From Tropicimonas isoalkanivorans (lineage in GTDB: Bacteria; Pseudomonadota; Alphaproteobacteria; Rhodobacterales; Rhodobacteraceae), in contig NZ_FOLG01000002.1 in the NCBI RefSeq assembly GCF_900112335.1, positions 220,810 to 284,809 of the forward strand: a DNA stretch of 64,000 nucleotides. The letters run 5' to 3'. The notes below the pieces were generated by a model. It did not search any database. It was given only the letters and a program-made list of their open reading frames with translations, and had not been told where the DNA came from. This document shows, piece after piece, positions 16,643 to 25,098 of this stretch. Both the position numbers and the translations under genes were made by a program. The first letter of the stretch is position 1. Each line of letters begins with the position of its first letter.

Positions 16643-17327
16643 TTACGTAGTCCGCTGCAGGCGAAGCGAGGAACACCGCCGTGCCGGCGATATCCTCGGG
16701 CTTCCCCCACCGGCCGGCCGGGATGCGATCGAGGATCGCCTGGTTGCGGTCGGGGTCGTTGCGCAGCGCCTCTGTGTTGTTGGTGGCGATGTAGCCCGGT
16801 GCGATGGCGTTGACGTTGATGTCCTTTGCCGCCCATTCGTTGGCCAGCAACTTGGTCAGCCCCGCCACCCCATGCTTGGACGCGGTGTAGGATGGCACCC
16901 GGATGCCGCCCTGGAAACTGAGCAGGGAGGCGATGTTGACGATCTTGCCCCCTGCCCCGCGCGCCATGACCGCCTTGCCGAATGCCTGGCAGGTGAAGAA
17001 CAGCGCCTTCAGGTTCACGTCCATCACGGCGTCCCAATCGGACTCCGTGAAGTCCACGGCGTCCGCCCGGCGGATGATGCCGGCGTTGTTCACGAGCACG
17101 TCGATCTCGCGGTCCGCGAAGACGTCCCGCGCGGCCATCGGATCGGCGAAGTCGAGGTCCATCGCCTCGGCGCTGTGAATCATGCCCACCGTCTCCGCGC
17201 AGGATGATCGTCCCGCGCAGATCACATGCGCCCCCGCTCCGCCAAGCGCAACCGCGATGGCCTGCCCGATGCCGGTATTGGCACCGGTGACGAGGGCGGT
17301 CTTACCCTCAAGCGAGAACGAGATCAT
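16599..17327 (-). CDS. kduD: 2-deoxy-D-gluconate 3-dehydrogenase / 2-keto-3-deoxygluconate oxidoreductase (SDR)
   Basis: A 242-residue classical short-chain dehydrogenase. The cofactor motif TGANTGIG is near residues 14-21, NNAG near 80, the catalytic Ser in NIAS, and YTASK with the Tyr/Lys pair. The C-terminus ends GAIFNVDGGWLAR, as in KduD proteins. KduD reduces 2,5-diketo-3-deoxygluconate (DKII) to 2-keto-3-deoxygluconate with NAD(P)H. It starts overlapping kduI by 4 bp, which supports the specific assignment among SDRs. Confidence 0.92.
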   Translation of the reverse strand: MISFSLEGKTALVTGANTGIGQAIAVALGGAGAHVICAGRSSCAETVGMIHSAEAMDLDFADPMAARDVFADREIDVLVNNAGIIRRADAVDFTESDWDAVMDVNLKALFFTCQAFGKAVMARGAGGKIVNIASLLSFQGGIRVPSYTASKHGVAGLTKLLANEWAAKDINVNAIAPGYIATNNTEALRNDPDRNQAILDRIPAGRWGKPEDIAGTAVFLASPAADYVNGAIFNVDGGWLAR

Positions 17328-18148
17328 CGCAAGTCCTCCACCGCAACCATGTCCATGTCGGTGAAGGCCATGTTGTCGCCCGCCATGGCCCAGCAGAAGG
17401 TATAGGCACCGGTGCCGGCCCCGGCGTGGATGGACCAGGGCGGGGAGACGACGATCTCTTCGCCCGCCATCAGGATGTGGCGGGTTTCCTGCGGCTCGCC
17501 CATGAAGTGGAAGACCCGCTGGCCGTCGGCCACATCGAAATAGAGGTACGCCTCCATTCGGCGGTCATGGGTATGCGCGGGCATCGTGTTCCAGACCGAG
17601 CCGCCATGCAGCTTCGTATAGCCCATGACAAGCTGGCAAGACTTCACGCCGCCTTCGTGGATGAATTGGTAGATCGTCCGGTCGTTCGAGGTGTCCGCCG
17701 AGCCGAGCTTGACCTCGTTGGCGTCGGCCGGCTTTGCAAGGGTGGTCGGATAGGTCTGATGTGCGGGCGTCGAGACGATGTAGAACCGCCCCTTTCCCCC
17801 GAAGGTCACCGCCCCTGCGCCCATGCCGACATACAGGATGTCGCCCTTCTCCAGCTCGTAGGTCTCGCCTCCGACTATGATCGTTCCGGTGTCGCCGATG
17901 TTCAGGATTCCGGCCTCGCGACGGGCCAGCCACGTGTCGGTTCCGGTCTCAGCGACCGCGTCCAGCACCAGATCGCTGCCCGCTGGCACCGCGCCGCCCA
18001 CCATCATCCGGTCATAGTGCGTGCAGGTCAGCCGGATCTCACCGTCCGCGAACATGCCGGGCACGTGGAACCGCTCGCGAATACCGGCCGTGTCCAGTCC
18101 CTTCGCGGTTTCGGGGTCGGTGGCGTAGAGAGTTGTAACGCGTACCAT
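17324..18148 (-). CDS. kduI: 5-dehydro-4-deoxy-D-glucuronate isomerase
   Basis: A 274-residue cupin-type isomerase that converts 5-keto-4-deoxyuronate (DKI) to DKII in pectin, alginate-like and glycosaminoglycan uronate breakdown. Family marks include the N-terminal LYATDPETAKGLDTAGIRER and HYDRMMVGGAVP. The metal-site region MPAHTHDRRMEAYLYFDV supplies His and Glu ligands, and SPPWSIHAGAGTGAYTFCWAM follows in the second barrel. The start is ATG 18148, preceded by AAAGGACC. It lies 11 bp after the cupin gene kdgF. Confidence 0.95.
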   Translation of the reverse strand: MVRVTTLYATDPETAKGLDTAGIRERFHVPGMFADGEIRLTCTHYDRMMVGGAVPAGSDLVLDAVAETGTDTWLARREAGILNIGDTGTIIVGGETYELEKGDILYVGMGAGAVTFGGKGRFYIVSTPAHQTYPTTLAKPADANEVKLGSADTSNDRTIYQFIHEGGVKSCQLVMGYTKLHGGSVWNTMPAHTHDRRMEAYLYFDVADGQRVFHFMGEPQETRHILMAGEEIVVSPPWSIHAGAGTGAYTFCWAMAGDNMAFTDMDMVAVEDLR

Positions 18149-18159
18149 GGCGGGTCCTT

Positions 18160-18471
18160 TCACAGAAAATCGTCTCGGCGGGGAGTGAACGTGTCGATGA
18201 GCTGGCCGGCCTCGAGGCAGACGCAACCATGTTCGGCGCCGGAGGGAATGATGAAGCTGTCGCCCGGGCCGACCTCGAACCGCTCTTCTCCCACGGTGAA
18301 GCGGAAACGTCCCGACCGAACGTAGGTCGACTGCACGTGCAGGTGGCTGTGTAACGCCCCCTCGCCGTCGTGCTCGAAGGTGAAAGCGACGACCATCAGC
18401 TCCGGGGCTTCCGACAGGACTTGGCGCGTGACGCCACCACCGGCGTCCACGACCGGGAATGTGCGAAGCAT
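18160..18471 (-). CDS. kdgF: KdgF-like cupin, unsaturated uronate ring opening
   Basis: A 103-residue single-domain cupin. The first metal motif reads HSHLHVQSTYVRSGRFRF (His, His, Gln, then Gly-rich turn). The second reads PGDSFIIPSGAEHGC. The C-terminus DTFTPRRDDFL is characteristic of KdgF proteins, which turn 4,5-unsaturated monouronates into the linear keto form (DKI), the KduI substrate. The start is ATG 18471, giving the usual length for the family. Its position between TRAP dctM and kduI fits exactly. A general cupin of other function is the alternative. Confidence 0.82.
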   Translation of the reverse strand: MLRTFPVVDAGGGVTRQVLSEAPELMVVAFTFEHDGEGALHSHLHVQSTYVRSGRFRFTVGEERFEVGPGDSFIIPSGAEHGCVCLEAGQLIDTFTPRRDDFL

Positions 18472-18481
18472 GTGGATCTCC

Positions 18482-19762
18482 TCAGCGGAACAGGGCCGGC
18501 AGCCAGAGAGACAGCGCGGGGATGAACGTGACGAGCAACAGGGTAACGACTGCCGCCGCGTAGAACGGGCCGATGGACCGCATGACCTGCCAGATGGAGA
18601 TCTTGCCGACCGCGCAGCCGACGAAGAGCACTGTGCCAACGGGCGGCGTGCACAGGCCGATCCCAAGGTTCAGGATCAGGATGATCCCGAAATGCACCGG
18701 GTCCACCCCGAAGGCCATGGCGACCGGCAGGAAGATCGGCGTGGTGATGACGATCAGGGGCGACATGTCCATGAAGGTGCCGAGCACGAGTAGCGTCACG
18801 TTGATGAGAAGCAGGACGACGATGGGGTTGTCCGATATTCCCTGCATGAATTCAACCAGATCCGCGGGGATCCTCAGGTACGCCAGCAGCCAGCCGAACC
18901 CGGCGGCACTGCCGATCACCAGAAGCACCATCGCCGTCGTGCGCACGGCCCCGAGGGTGGCGCCGACGAAGGCCTCCCAGGACAGCGTCCGATACGCGAT
19001 GAAGGTGGCGAACAACGCGTAGACCACCGCGATGCAGGAGGATTCCGAGGCGGTGAAGATCCCGGAGCGGACCCCGCCAAAGATGATCGCCACCAGGATC
19101 AGCCCCGGCAAGGCGTTGATGAACAGGCGCCCGACCATGCTCCAGCCGTGGAAGGGTTCCGTCGGATAGTCGCGCCGGCGCGCCATGATCCAGGCCGCCA
19201 CCATGAGCGAGACGGCCAGGATGAACCCCGGAATGATGCCGGCGGTGAACAGGTCCGCGATGGACAGTTTTCCGCCCGCCGAGATCGAGTAGATGATCAG
19301 GTTGTGCGAGGGCGGCAACATCAGTGAGATCATCGAGGAGGTGACCGTCACGGCCACGGCGTAGTCGACATCGTAGCCGCGCTCCTCCATCTGCCCGATC
19401 ATGATGCCGCCAATAGCTGACGTGTCGGCGGCAGCTGAGCCAGAAATGCCGCCGAACATGACCGAGGTCAGGATGTTCACCTGCCCCAGCCCGCCCTTGA
19501 AGTGCCCCACCATGGAGCCTGCAAGCGCCACAAGCCGCCGGGCGATATCGCCCCGCACCATCAGTTCGCCCGCGTAAATGAAGAACGGGATGGCCATCAG
19601 GGCGAAGACCGACACCCCGGAATTCAGCCGCTGGAAAATCACCACCGGCGGCAGCCCGAGGTATGTCACGGTCACGAAGGACGCAACGCCGAGGCAGAAG
19701 GCGATCGGCGTGCCGATCATAAGCAGGAACACGAAGCTGCCGAAAAGGATCCAGTATTCCAT
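18482..19762 (-). CDS. TRAP transporter large permease (DctM family)
   Basis: A 426-residue inner-membrane protein with about 12 helices, starting directly in a helix (WILFGSFVFLLMIGTPIAFC). The DctM signature segments FGGISGSAAADTSAIGGIM and LNLGIGLCTPPVGTVLFVGC are present. It is the ion-coupled translocation subunit. It overlaps the small-subunit gene by 1 bp. Context implies uptake of uronates (glucuronate, galacturonate or their unsaturated derivatives). Confidence 0.95.
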   Translation of the reverse strand: MEYWILFGSFVFLLMIGTPIAFCLGVASFVTVTYLGLPPVVIFQRLNSGVSVFALMAIPFFIYAGELMVRGDIARRLVALAGSMVGHFKGGLGQVNILTSVMFGGISGSAAADTSAIGGIMIGQMEERGYDVDYAVAVTVTSSMISLMLPPSHNLIIYSISAGGKLSIADLFTAGIIPGFILAVSLMVAAWIMARRRDYPTEPFHGWSMVGRLFINALPGLILVAIIFGGVRSGIFTASESSCIAVVYALFATFIAYRTLSWEAFVGATLGAVRTTAMVLLVIGSAAGFGWLLAYLRIPADLVEFMQGISDNPIVVLLLINVTLLVLGTFMDMSPLIVITTPIFLPVAMAFGVDPVHFGIILILNLGIGLCTPPVGTVLFVGCAVGKISIWQVMRSIGPFYAAAVVTLLLVTFIPALSLWLPALFR

Positions 19763-20328
19763 TATTGATTTTCCTCGATCCGGTTCGTGGGCACCAGGCC
19801 GTTCAATTCATCCTCGTCCACTGTCTCACCGAAGCGGGCCGTGGGCATGCCCGCGGCGCGGCGCGCAAGCCGTTCGAGGGAAAAGATCACCAGAAGCACC
19901 CCGCCTCCCACCAATGGGATGAAGTCGAACGCGCCCGAAATTCCGAGGGACGGGAGCTTGTTGCCCGCCGTTTTGAGCGCGAGTTGCGTCCCGTACCAGA
20001 TCATGCCGAAGCCGAAGGCCACGACGACGAGGTCGGAGACCGAGTAGCACCAGAGCTTCGCGCGATTGGGCAGAACCATCAGCATCACGTCGAAGGAGAG
20101 GTGATACCCCTCGCGCACGCCAACCGCGGCGCCGAGGAAGATGAACCACCCCATGACCATCACCGAGCCCGGTTCTGTCCAGATAATGCTGTCGTTGAGA
20201 ACGTAGCGCCAGAAGACCTGGGCCGCGATCATCGCGGTCATGATGACCAGACCTGTTCCCGACAAATAGAGGGCAATGCGCCCGATGATTCCCGTGACAC
20301 GCGCCACGGATCTCATAGTCTCCTGCAC
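19762..20328 (-). CDS. TRAP transporter small permease (DctQ family)
   Basis: A 188-residue, four-helix membrane subunit. It contains the family segments FWRYVLNDSIIWTEPGSVMV and LSFDVMLMVLP. It forms the membrane complex with the DctM-type protein encoded next. It follows the binding-protein gene after a 64-bp gap filled by a strong stem-loop. Confidence 0.93.
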   Translation of the reverse strand: MQETMRSVARVTGIIGRIALYLSGTGLVIMTAMIAAQVFWRYVLNDSIIWTEPGSVMVMGWFIFLGAAVGVREGYHLSFDVMLMVLPNRAKLWCYSVSDLVVVAFGFGMIWYGTQLALKTAGNKLPSLGISGAFDFIPLVGGGVLLVIFSLERLARRAAGMPTARFGETVDEDELNGLVPTNRIEENQ

Positions 20329-20349
20329 GGCAACCTCCGGCGCATGGAG

Positions 20350-20380
20350 GGCCGCGGCGGCACATCATGCCGCCGCGGCC
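20350..20380 (-). terminator. strong stem-loop between dctP- and dctQ-type genes
   Basis: A perfect 13-bp inverted repeat (GGCCGCGGCGGCA / TGCCGCCGCGGCC) with loop CATCA sits just after the binding-protein stop. No T-run follows, so partial termination or 3'-end protection of the binding-protein mRNA is more likely than full termination. Confidence 0.6.
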
Positions 20381-20392
20381 AGGGGTTTCATA

Positions 20393-21367
20393 TTACTCGA
20401 CGGCGCGAATGCGTGCGACGAGGTCCTTCAGAGTTTCGTCGGTGACGTACTTTTCGTAGACGGGGTCCATCGCCTCGATGAACGGCGTCTTGTCGATGTC
20501 GGTGATGATCTCACTGCCTGCGGCACGGACCTTCTCCTCGGATTCCGCCTCACGCTCGGCCCAGAGTTCCCGCTGAACCTTCGTGGATTCCTTGGCGGCT
20601 TCCATTACGAGCGCCTGGTCCTCTTCCGAAAGGCCGTCCCAGGTCTGCTTCGACATCACCAGCACTTCCGGCACCATCAGGTGCTGGTCGAGCGTGTAGT
20701 AGCCGGCGACTTCGAAGTGGCCGGAGCTTTCGTAGGACGGCCAGTTGTTCTCCGCCCCGTCGATGACGCCGGTTTGGATCGAGCTGTAGACCTCGCCATA
20801 GGGCATCGGCGTCGCGTTGGCGCCGAGGGCACCGACCATGTCGACGAAGAGGTCCGACTGCATGACGCGGAACTTCATGCCCTCCAGGTCATCCAGCGAG
20901 TCGATTGGCTTCTGGCTGTTGTAGAAGCTGCGTGCGCCGGCATCGTAGGTGGTCAGCGCGACCAGATCGTGATCCGAGAACGCATCGAGGATCTGCTGGC
21001 CGATCTCCCCGTCCATCACCTTGTGCATATGATCGACCGACCGGAAAATATACGGCAGCGAGGGGACTTGCGTTTCGGGGATGATGTTGTTGAACGGCCC
21101 GAAGGACACGCGGTTCAGGTCGATGACCCCGAACTGGGTCTGTTCGATTGTGTCCTTCTCCTCGCCGAGCTGTGCGGAGTGGAACATCTCGATGCAGATG
21201 CGGCCGTCGGTCTTTTCCTCCAGCATCTTGCCCATGGCTTTGACGCCCTCGACGGTCGGATAGCCGTCCGGGTGGGTGTCGGATGCCTTCAGCGAGATCT
21301 CGCAGGCAAAGCTGGCCGTTGCCATGGCGGCCGAAGCGAGTAGTGCGGCGGTGACTGTCTTGAGCAT
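20393..21367 (-). CDS. TRAP transporter substrate-binding protein (DctP family)
   Basis: A 324-residue periplasmic binding protein. The signal peptide is [21 protein letters not shown] and the mature start [20 protein letters not shown]. The segments [20 protein letters not shown] and [20 protein letters not shown] carry the conserved carboxylate-binding Arg and the TRAP signature. The start at ATG 21367 is preceded by GGAGGAAA; a longer frame starts 33 bp upstream but lacks a signal peptide. It lies between uxaC and the membrane subunits, implying a uronate ligand. Confidence 0.95.
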   Translation of the reverse strand: MLKTVTAALLASAAMATASFACEISLKASDTHPDGYPTVEGVKAMGKMLEEKTDGRICIEMFHSAQLGEEKDTIEQTQFGVIDLNRVSFGPFNNIIPETQVPSLPYIFRSVDHMHKVMDGEIGQQILDAFSDHDLVALTTYDAGARSFYNSQKPIDSLDDLEGMKFRVMQSDLFVDMVGALGANATPMPYGEVYSSIQTGVIDGAENNWPSYESSGHFEVAGYYTLDQHLMVPEVLVMSKQTWDGLSEEDQALVMEAAKESTKVQRELWAEREAESEEKVRAAGSEIITDIDKTPFIEAMDPVYEKYVTDETLKDLVARIRAVE

Positions 21368-21396
21368 GGTACAGTTTCCTCCCTCTGGGTTGCTCG

Positions 21397-22803
21397 TCAC
21401 AGTTTGTAGGCTCGTTTGACGAGCCTGTAGGCGAGGTCTTGGGCGACCTCGAACGCCTCGTCCTCGGCCAGCCGCCCGGTGCGGACCAACGTGGCGAGGA
21501 AAGCGCAGTCGACCCGCCGAGCGACATCGTGCCGGGCGGGGATGGAACAGAAGGCGCGGGTGTCGTCGTTGAAGCCCACGGTGTTGTAGAAACCGGCCGT
21601 TTCGGTGGTCATCTCGCGGAAGCGGCGCATGCCTTCGGGGCTGTCATAGAACCACCAAGCGGGTCCAAGTTTCAGCGATGGATAGACGCCGGCCAACGGC
21701 GCAAGCTCCCGCGCATAGGCAGTCTCGTCCAGCGTGAAGAGCACGATGCTGAGCCGCGGGTCCGTGCCGACCGCGTCAAGCAGCGGCTTGAGCGCGGCCA
21801 CGTAGTCCGTGCGGCCCGGGATGTCGAAGCCCTTGTCGCGACCGAAAAGCTGCATCATTGGCGCCGAATGGTTGCGGCGGGCGCCCGGATGGATCTGCAG
21901 GACGAGACCATCATCCAGGCTCATCCGCGCCATCTCAGTCAGCATGTGCCCGCGGAAGGCGTCCGCCTCCTCGGGGGTGCAGGCCCCGTTCAACGCTTTC
22001 TCGAACAGCGCCACCGCCTCGGGGAGAGGGAGGTCCTCGGTCCGCGCGGAGGCGTGACCGTGATCCGAGGAGGTGGCGCCGAACTCCTTGAAGTAGGCCC
22101 GCCGGTTGCGGTGGGCCTCCAGGTATCCGTCCCATGTCGTTGCGTCGGTTCCGGCGATCTCGCCGAAGCGGGCGACGTTGTCCGCGAACCCCTCGAATTC
22201 CGGATCCACGACCGCATCGGGCCGGTAGGCCGTGACCACACGCCCGGTCCAGTCGCTGTCGCGGATCATCCGGTGCCAGCGCAGATCGTCGAGCGGGCTT
22301 TCGGTGGTGGCGATCACCTCGATCCCGAAACGCTCGAACAGCGACCGTGGCAGGAACTCCGGCTTGGCCAGGCACTCCGAGATGTGATCATAGAAGGCGT
22401 CCGCCGTCTCGGGACCGAACCGCTCGGTCAGACCGAACACCTCCTGAAACGCGTGCTCGAGCCACATGCGCGAGGGCGTGCCACGGAAAAGGTAGAAGTT
22501 TTCCGCAAACAGGCGCCAGATCTTTCGCCCATCCGTTTCCGCCCGCGAGCCGTCCGCACGCGGGACGCCAAGATCGTCCAGCGAAATCCCTTGCGAATGG
22601 AGCATTCGGAAGACGTAATGGTCGGGCGTAACAAAAAGCTGGGCAGGATCGGGGAACGGCGCGTTCTCGGCATACCAGCGGGGATCGGTGTGACCATGCG
22701 GGCTGACGATGGGGAGACCCTTGACCCTCTCATAGAGGGCGCGGGCCAGCGCTCGGGCTCCCTCCTCTGTCGGGAACAGCCGGTCTTCGTCCAATTGCCC
22801 CAT
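21397..22803 (-). CDS. uxaC: uronate (glucuronate) isomerase
   Basis: A 468-residue amidohydrolase-fold isomerase converting D-glucuronate to D-fructuronate and D-galacturonate to D-tagaturonate. The metal motif [20 protein letters not shown] lies near the N-terminus. Further family segments are [24 protein letters not shown] and [19 protein letters not shown]. The start ATG 22803 has GGGAGG upstream; the frame extends 45 bp further without an RBS. It is the first gene of the uronate operon and is divergent from the GntR gene. Confidence 0.95.
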   Translation of the reverse strand: MGQLDEDRLFPTEEGARALARALYERVKGLPIVSPHGHTDPRWYAENAPFPDPAQLFVTPDHYVFRMLHSQGISLDDLGVPRADGSRAETDGRKIWRLFAENFYLFRGTPSRMWLEHAFQEVFGLTERFGPETADAFYDHISECLAKPEFLPRSLFERFGIEVIATTESPLDDLRWHRMIRDSDWTGRVVTAYRPDAVVDPEFEGFADNVARFGEIAGTDATTWDGYLEAHRNRRAYFKEFGATSSDHGHASARTEDLPLPEAVALFEKALNGACTPEEADAFRGHMLTEMARMSLDDGLVLQIHPGARRNHSAPMMQLFGRDKGFDIPGRTDYVAALKPLLDAVGTDPRLSIVLFTLDETAYARELAPLAGVYPSLKLGPAWWFYDSPEGMRRFREMTTETAGFYNTVGFNDDTRAFCSIPARHDVARRVDCAFLATLVRTGRLAEDEAFEVAQDLAYRLVKRAYKL

Positions 22804-22841
22804 AGCGACCGCCTCCCGCCGGATTCGCACGCGCCGATTGT

Positions 22842-22869
22842 ATATCATTGCGTTCTTGCAGACTGATAT
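22842..22869. promoter_or_regulatory. candidate GntR-type operator between uxaC and gntR
   Basis: The 107-bp divergent gap is AT-richer than its surroundings. It holds inverted half-sites ATATCA (22842-22847) and TGATAT (22864-22869), 16 bp apart; the left one sits within ATTGTATATCAT. Such TGTAT/ATACA-like half-sites suit FadR/UxuR-subfamily regulators and could control both the operon and the regulator. Confidence 0.45.
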
Positions 22870-22910
22870 GCTAGAATAACTCTCAAGTCAACAGGGTGGA
22901 ACACCAGTCT

Positions 22911-23612
22911 ATGTCCAGCAGCCCAAACCTCGCTTCGCTGGAGCCGATTCCGCGGCCGTCTGTCGCCGATCAGGTCTTCGAGAAACTCCACAATCAAATC
23001 ATATGGCTGGAACTGCCCCCCGAAACACGGTTGTCCGAAGTGGAGGTCGCCCGCGCCCTGGACGTTTCGCGTCAGCCCGTCCGCGACGCCTTCTACCGAT
23101 TGTCGAAGCTTGGTTTTCTCGTCATCCGCCCGCAACGGGCGACCACGGTCAGCCAGATCTCGCTGCGATACGTGCGCGAAGCCACCTTTGTTCGCACCGC
23201 GCTCGAACTGGAGGTCTTTCGTGTTGCCTGCGACACGCTTGGCGAGGCGGATTACGACCGCCTGCAGGAGATCATCGATCTGCAGAAAGTCGCCGTCGGC
23301 AAGGGCGCGCGGGGCAACTTCCACGAACTGGATGACGCATTTCACCAGGCGCTCTGCGATTGCACGCAGCATCCGTTCACGTGGCAGATGATCCGTGAGA
23401 GCAAGGCGCACATGGACAGGGTGCGCCTGCTGTCGCTCTCTTTCGGCTCCCACCAGGCTGTCGAGGATCACCTGAACCTGTTCGAAGCGCTGAAATCGCG
23501 TGACAAGGATCTGGCACAGGAGCTCATTCGGACGCACCTCGGCCGAATTCACGATCAGCTCGGCCGGATTCGGTCGGAACACCCCCAGTACTTCGCCGAC
23601 GAGGACGTCTGA
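22911..23612 (+). CDS. GntR-family transcriptional regulator (FCD/FadR subfamily) of the uronate operon
   Basis: A 233-residue regulator. The winged helix-turn-helix (about residues 18-80) contains LPPETRLSEVEVARALDVS and RQPVRDAFYRLSKLG. An all-helical FCD ligand domain follows, with a likely metal/ligand triad (ELDDAFHQAL, then His residues in EDHLNLFEAL and IRTHLGRIHDQ). The start is taken as ATG 22911 with GGTGGA upstream; a GTG at 22896 is in frame. The divergent location to uxaC makes it the probable local repressor, induced by a uronate catabolite. Confidence 0.9.
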   Translation: MSSSPNLASLEPIPRPSVADQVFEKLHNQIIWLELPPETRLSEVEVARALDVSRQPVRDAFYRLSKLGFLVIRPQRATTVSQISLRYVREATFVRTALELEVFRVACDTLGEADYDRLQEIIDLQKVAVGKGARGNFHELDDAFHQALCDCTQHPFTWQMIRESKAHMDRVRLLSLSFGSHQAVEDHLNLFEALKSRDKDLAQELIRTHLGRIHDQLGRIRSEHPQYFADEDV

Positions 23613-23660
23613 GGGCGTCGGCCGCCACGGGGGGCACACCCTGCCCCGCTGCGGTTCTGA

Positions 23661-24356
23661 TCAGACCGAAACCGCGCCTTTCAGCGTTTCCTTGGACAGC
23701 TCAGCCCGGGTGCCCGCCATGGAGACCTCGCCCCGTTTCATCACCACGAAGCGGTCGGCAAGACCGTAGGCGAACTCGAAATACTGCTCCACCAGAACGA
23801 TCGCCATGTTCCCCTGCCCCCGCAGATATTCGATCACACGGCCGATCTGCTGAATGATATTGGGCTGAATGCCTTCGGTCGGCTCGTCGAGCAGAAGCAG
23901 CTTCGGCTTAGTAATCATCGCGCGTGCGATGGCCAACTGCTGTTGCTGTCCGCCCGAAAGGTCGCCACCGCGGCGGCCAAGGAATTCCTTGAGGATCGGG
24001 AACAGCTCAAAGATCTCGTCGGGAATGACATGCTCCGATTTCGGCAGGCAGGCATAGGCGGTTTCCATGTTCTCCTGCACCGTCAGCAGCGGAAAGATCA
24101 TCCGCCCCTGCGGAACATATCCGACGCCCTTGTGTGCCAGAACATGCGCCGGCACGCGCCCGATGGCCTCGCCGTCGAGTTCCACCGTGCCGCCCGAGCG
24201 CGGATGGGTGCCGGAGATCGCCTTCAGCAGGCTGGTCTTGCCGACCCCGTTGGTTCCCATCACGCAAGTTACTTCGCCCGCCGCCGCTTCCAGGTCGACC
24301 CCGTAGAGGATCTGGCTGCCGCCGTAGTGAAGGGTCAGATCGTGAATCTTCAGCAT
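23661..24356 (-). CDS. urtE: urea ABC transporter ATP-binding protein UrtE
   Basis: A 231-residue ATPase. Walker A MGTNGVGKTS is near 33-42, the signature LSGGQQQQLAIARA near 133, Walker B LLLLDEPTEGIQPNI, and the H-loop is replaced by LVEQYFEFA, as in LivF/UrtE proteins. The phrase TEGIQPNIIQQIGRVI is typical of UrtE rather than LivF. It is the last gene of urtABCDE, one base after urtD. Confidence 0.95.
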   Translation of the reverse strand: MLKIHDLTLHYGGSQILYGVDLEAAAGEVTCVMGTNGVGKTSLLKAISGTHPRSGGTVELDGEAIGRVPAHVLAHKGVGYVPQGRMIFPLLTVQENMETAYACLPKSEHVIPDEIFELFPILKEFLGRRGGDLSGGQQQQLAIARAMITKPKLLLLDEPTEGIQPNIIQQIGRVIEYLRGQGNMAIVLVEQYFEFAYGLADRFVVMKRGEVSMAGTRAELSKETLKGAVSV

Positions 24357-24357
24357 C

Positions 24358-25098
24358 TCAGCGCCCCAGGTAGACGTCGATGACGTCCTGATTTTTCGTC
24401 ACGTGGTCCAGGCTGCCCTCGGCCAGAACCGAGCCTTCGTGCAGAACCGTCACCCTGCAGTCGAGCCGCCGGACGAACTCCATGTCGTGCTCCACAACCA
24501 CGACCGCGCGGGTCTTTGCCGCCTCCTTGAGCAGATCGGTCGTGTGTTCGCGTTCCGCCAGCGTCATGCCGGCCGCGGGCTCGTCCACCAGCAGAAGGCG
24601 TGGCTCCTGCGCCAGCAGCATCCCGATTTCCAGCCATTGCTTTTGCCCGTGCGACAGCTCGCCGGATTTGCGCCGAAGCGCATCCGCCAGCCCGATCTCG
24701 GCGGCCAGTTCCTCGATCCGGACCCGGTCCGCCTCGCTCGGGCGAGAGGCCAGCACGCTCCATGGGCTGCGGCTCTTCTTCAGCGCCATCGCCAGGTTGG
24801 CGTAGACCGTCTGGTCCTCGAAGACGGTGGGCCGCTGGAACTTCCGCCCGACGCCCGCCCGCGCGATCTGGCTTTCGTTCATCTTCAACAGCGACTGGCT
24901 CATCTCGCCCCAGAGCACGCTGCCCTCGTCGGGGCGGGTCTTGCCGGTAACAATGTCCATGAAGGTCGTCTTGCCAGCTCCGTTGGGGCCGATGATCGCC
25001 CGAAGCTCGGCATCCCCGATGGAGAATGACAGGTTGTTGATGGCCTTGAAGCCGTCGAATGTGACGGACACGCCGGAGACCTCGAGAAGCTGGCTCAT
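24358..25098 (-). CDS. urtD: urea ABC transporter ATP-binding protein UrtD
   Basis: A 246-residue ATPase of the LivG/UrtD type. Walker A GPNGAGKTT is at 37-45. The signature is degenerate (LSHGQKQWLEIGM), as is usual for UrtD. Walker B reads LLLVDEPAAGMT, and the switch His is in VVEHDMEFVRRL. The start is ATG 25098, overlapping the urtC stop by 4 bp. The upstream in-frame extension lies inside urtC and is not coding in this frame. Confidence 0.95.
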   Translation of the reverse strand: MSQLLEVSGVSVTFDGFKAINNLSFSIGDAELRAIIGPNGAGKTTFMDIVTGKTRPDEGSVLWGEMSQSLLKMNESQIARAGVGRKFQRPTVFEDQTVYANLAMALKKSRSPWSVLASRPSEADRVRIEELAAEIGLADALRRKSGELSHGQKQWLEIGMLLAQEPRLLLVDEPAAGMTLAEREHTTDLLKEAAKTRAVVVVEHDMEFVRRLDCRVTVLHEGSVLAEGSLDHVTKNQDVIDVYLGR

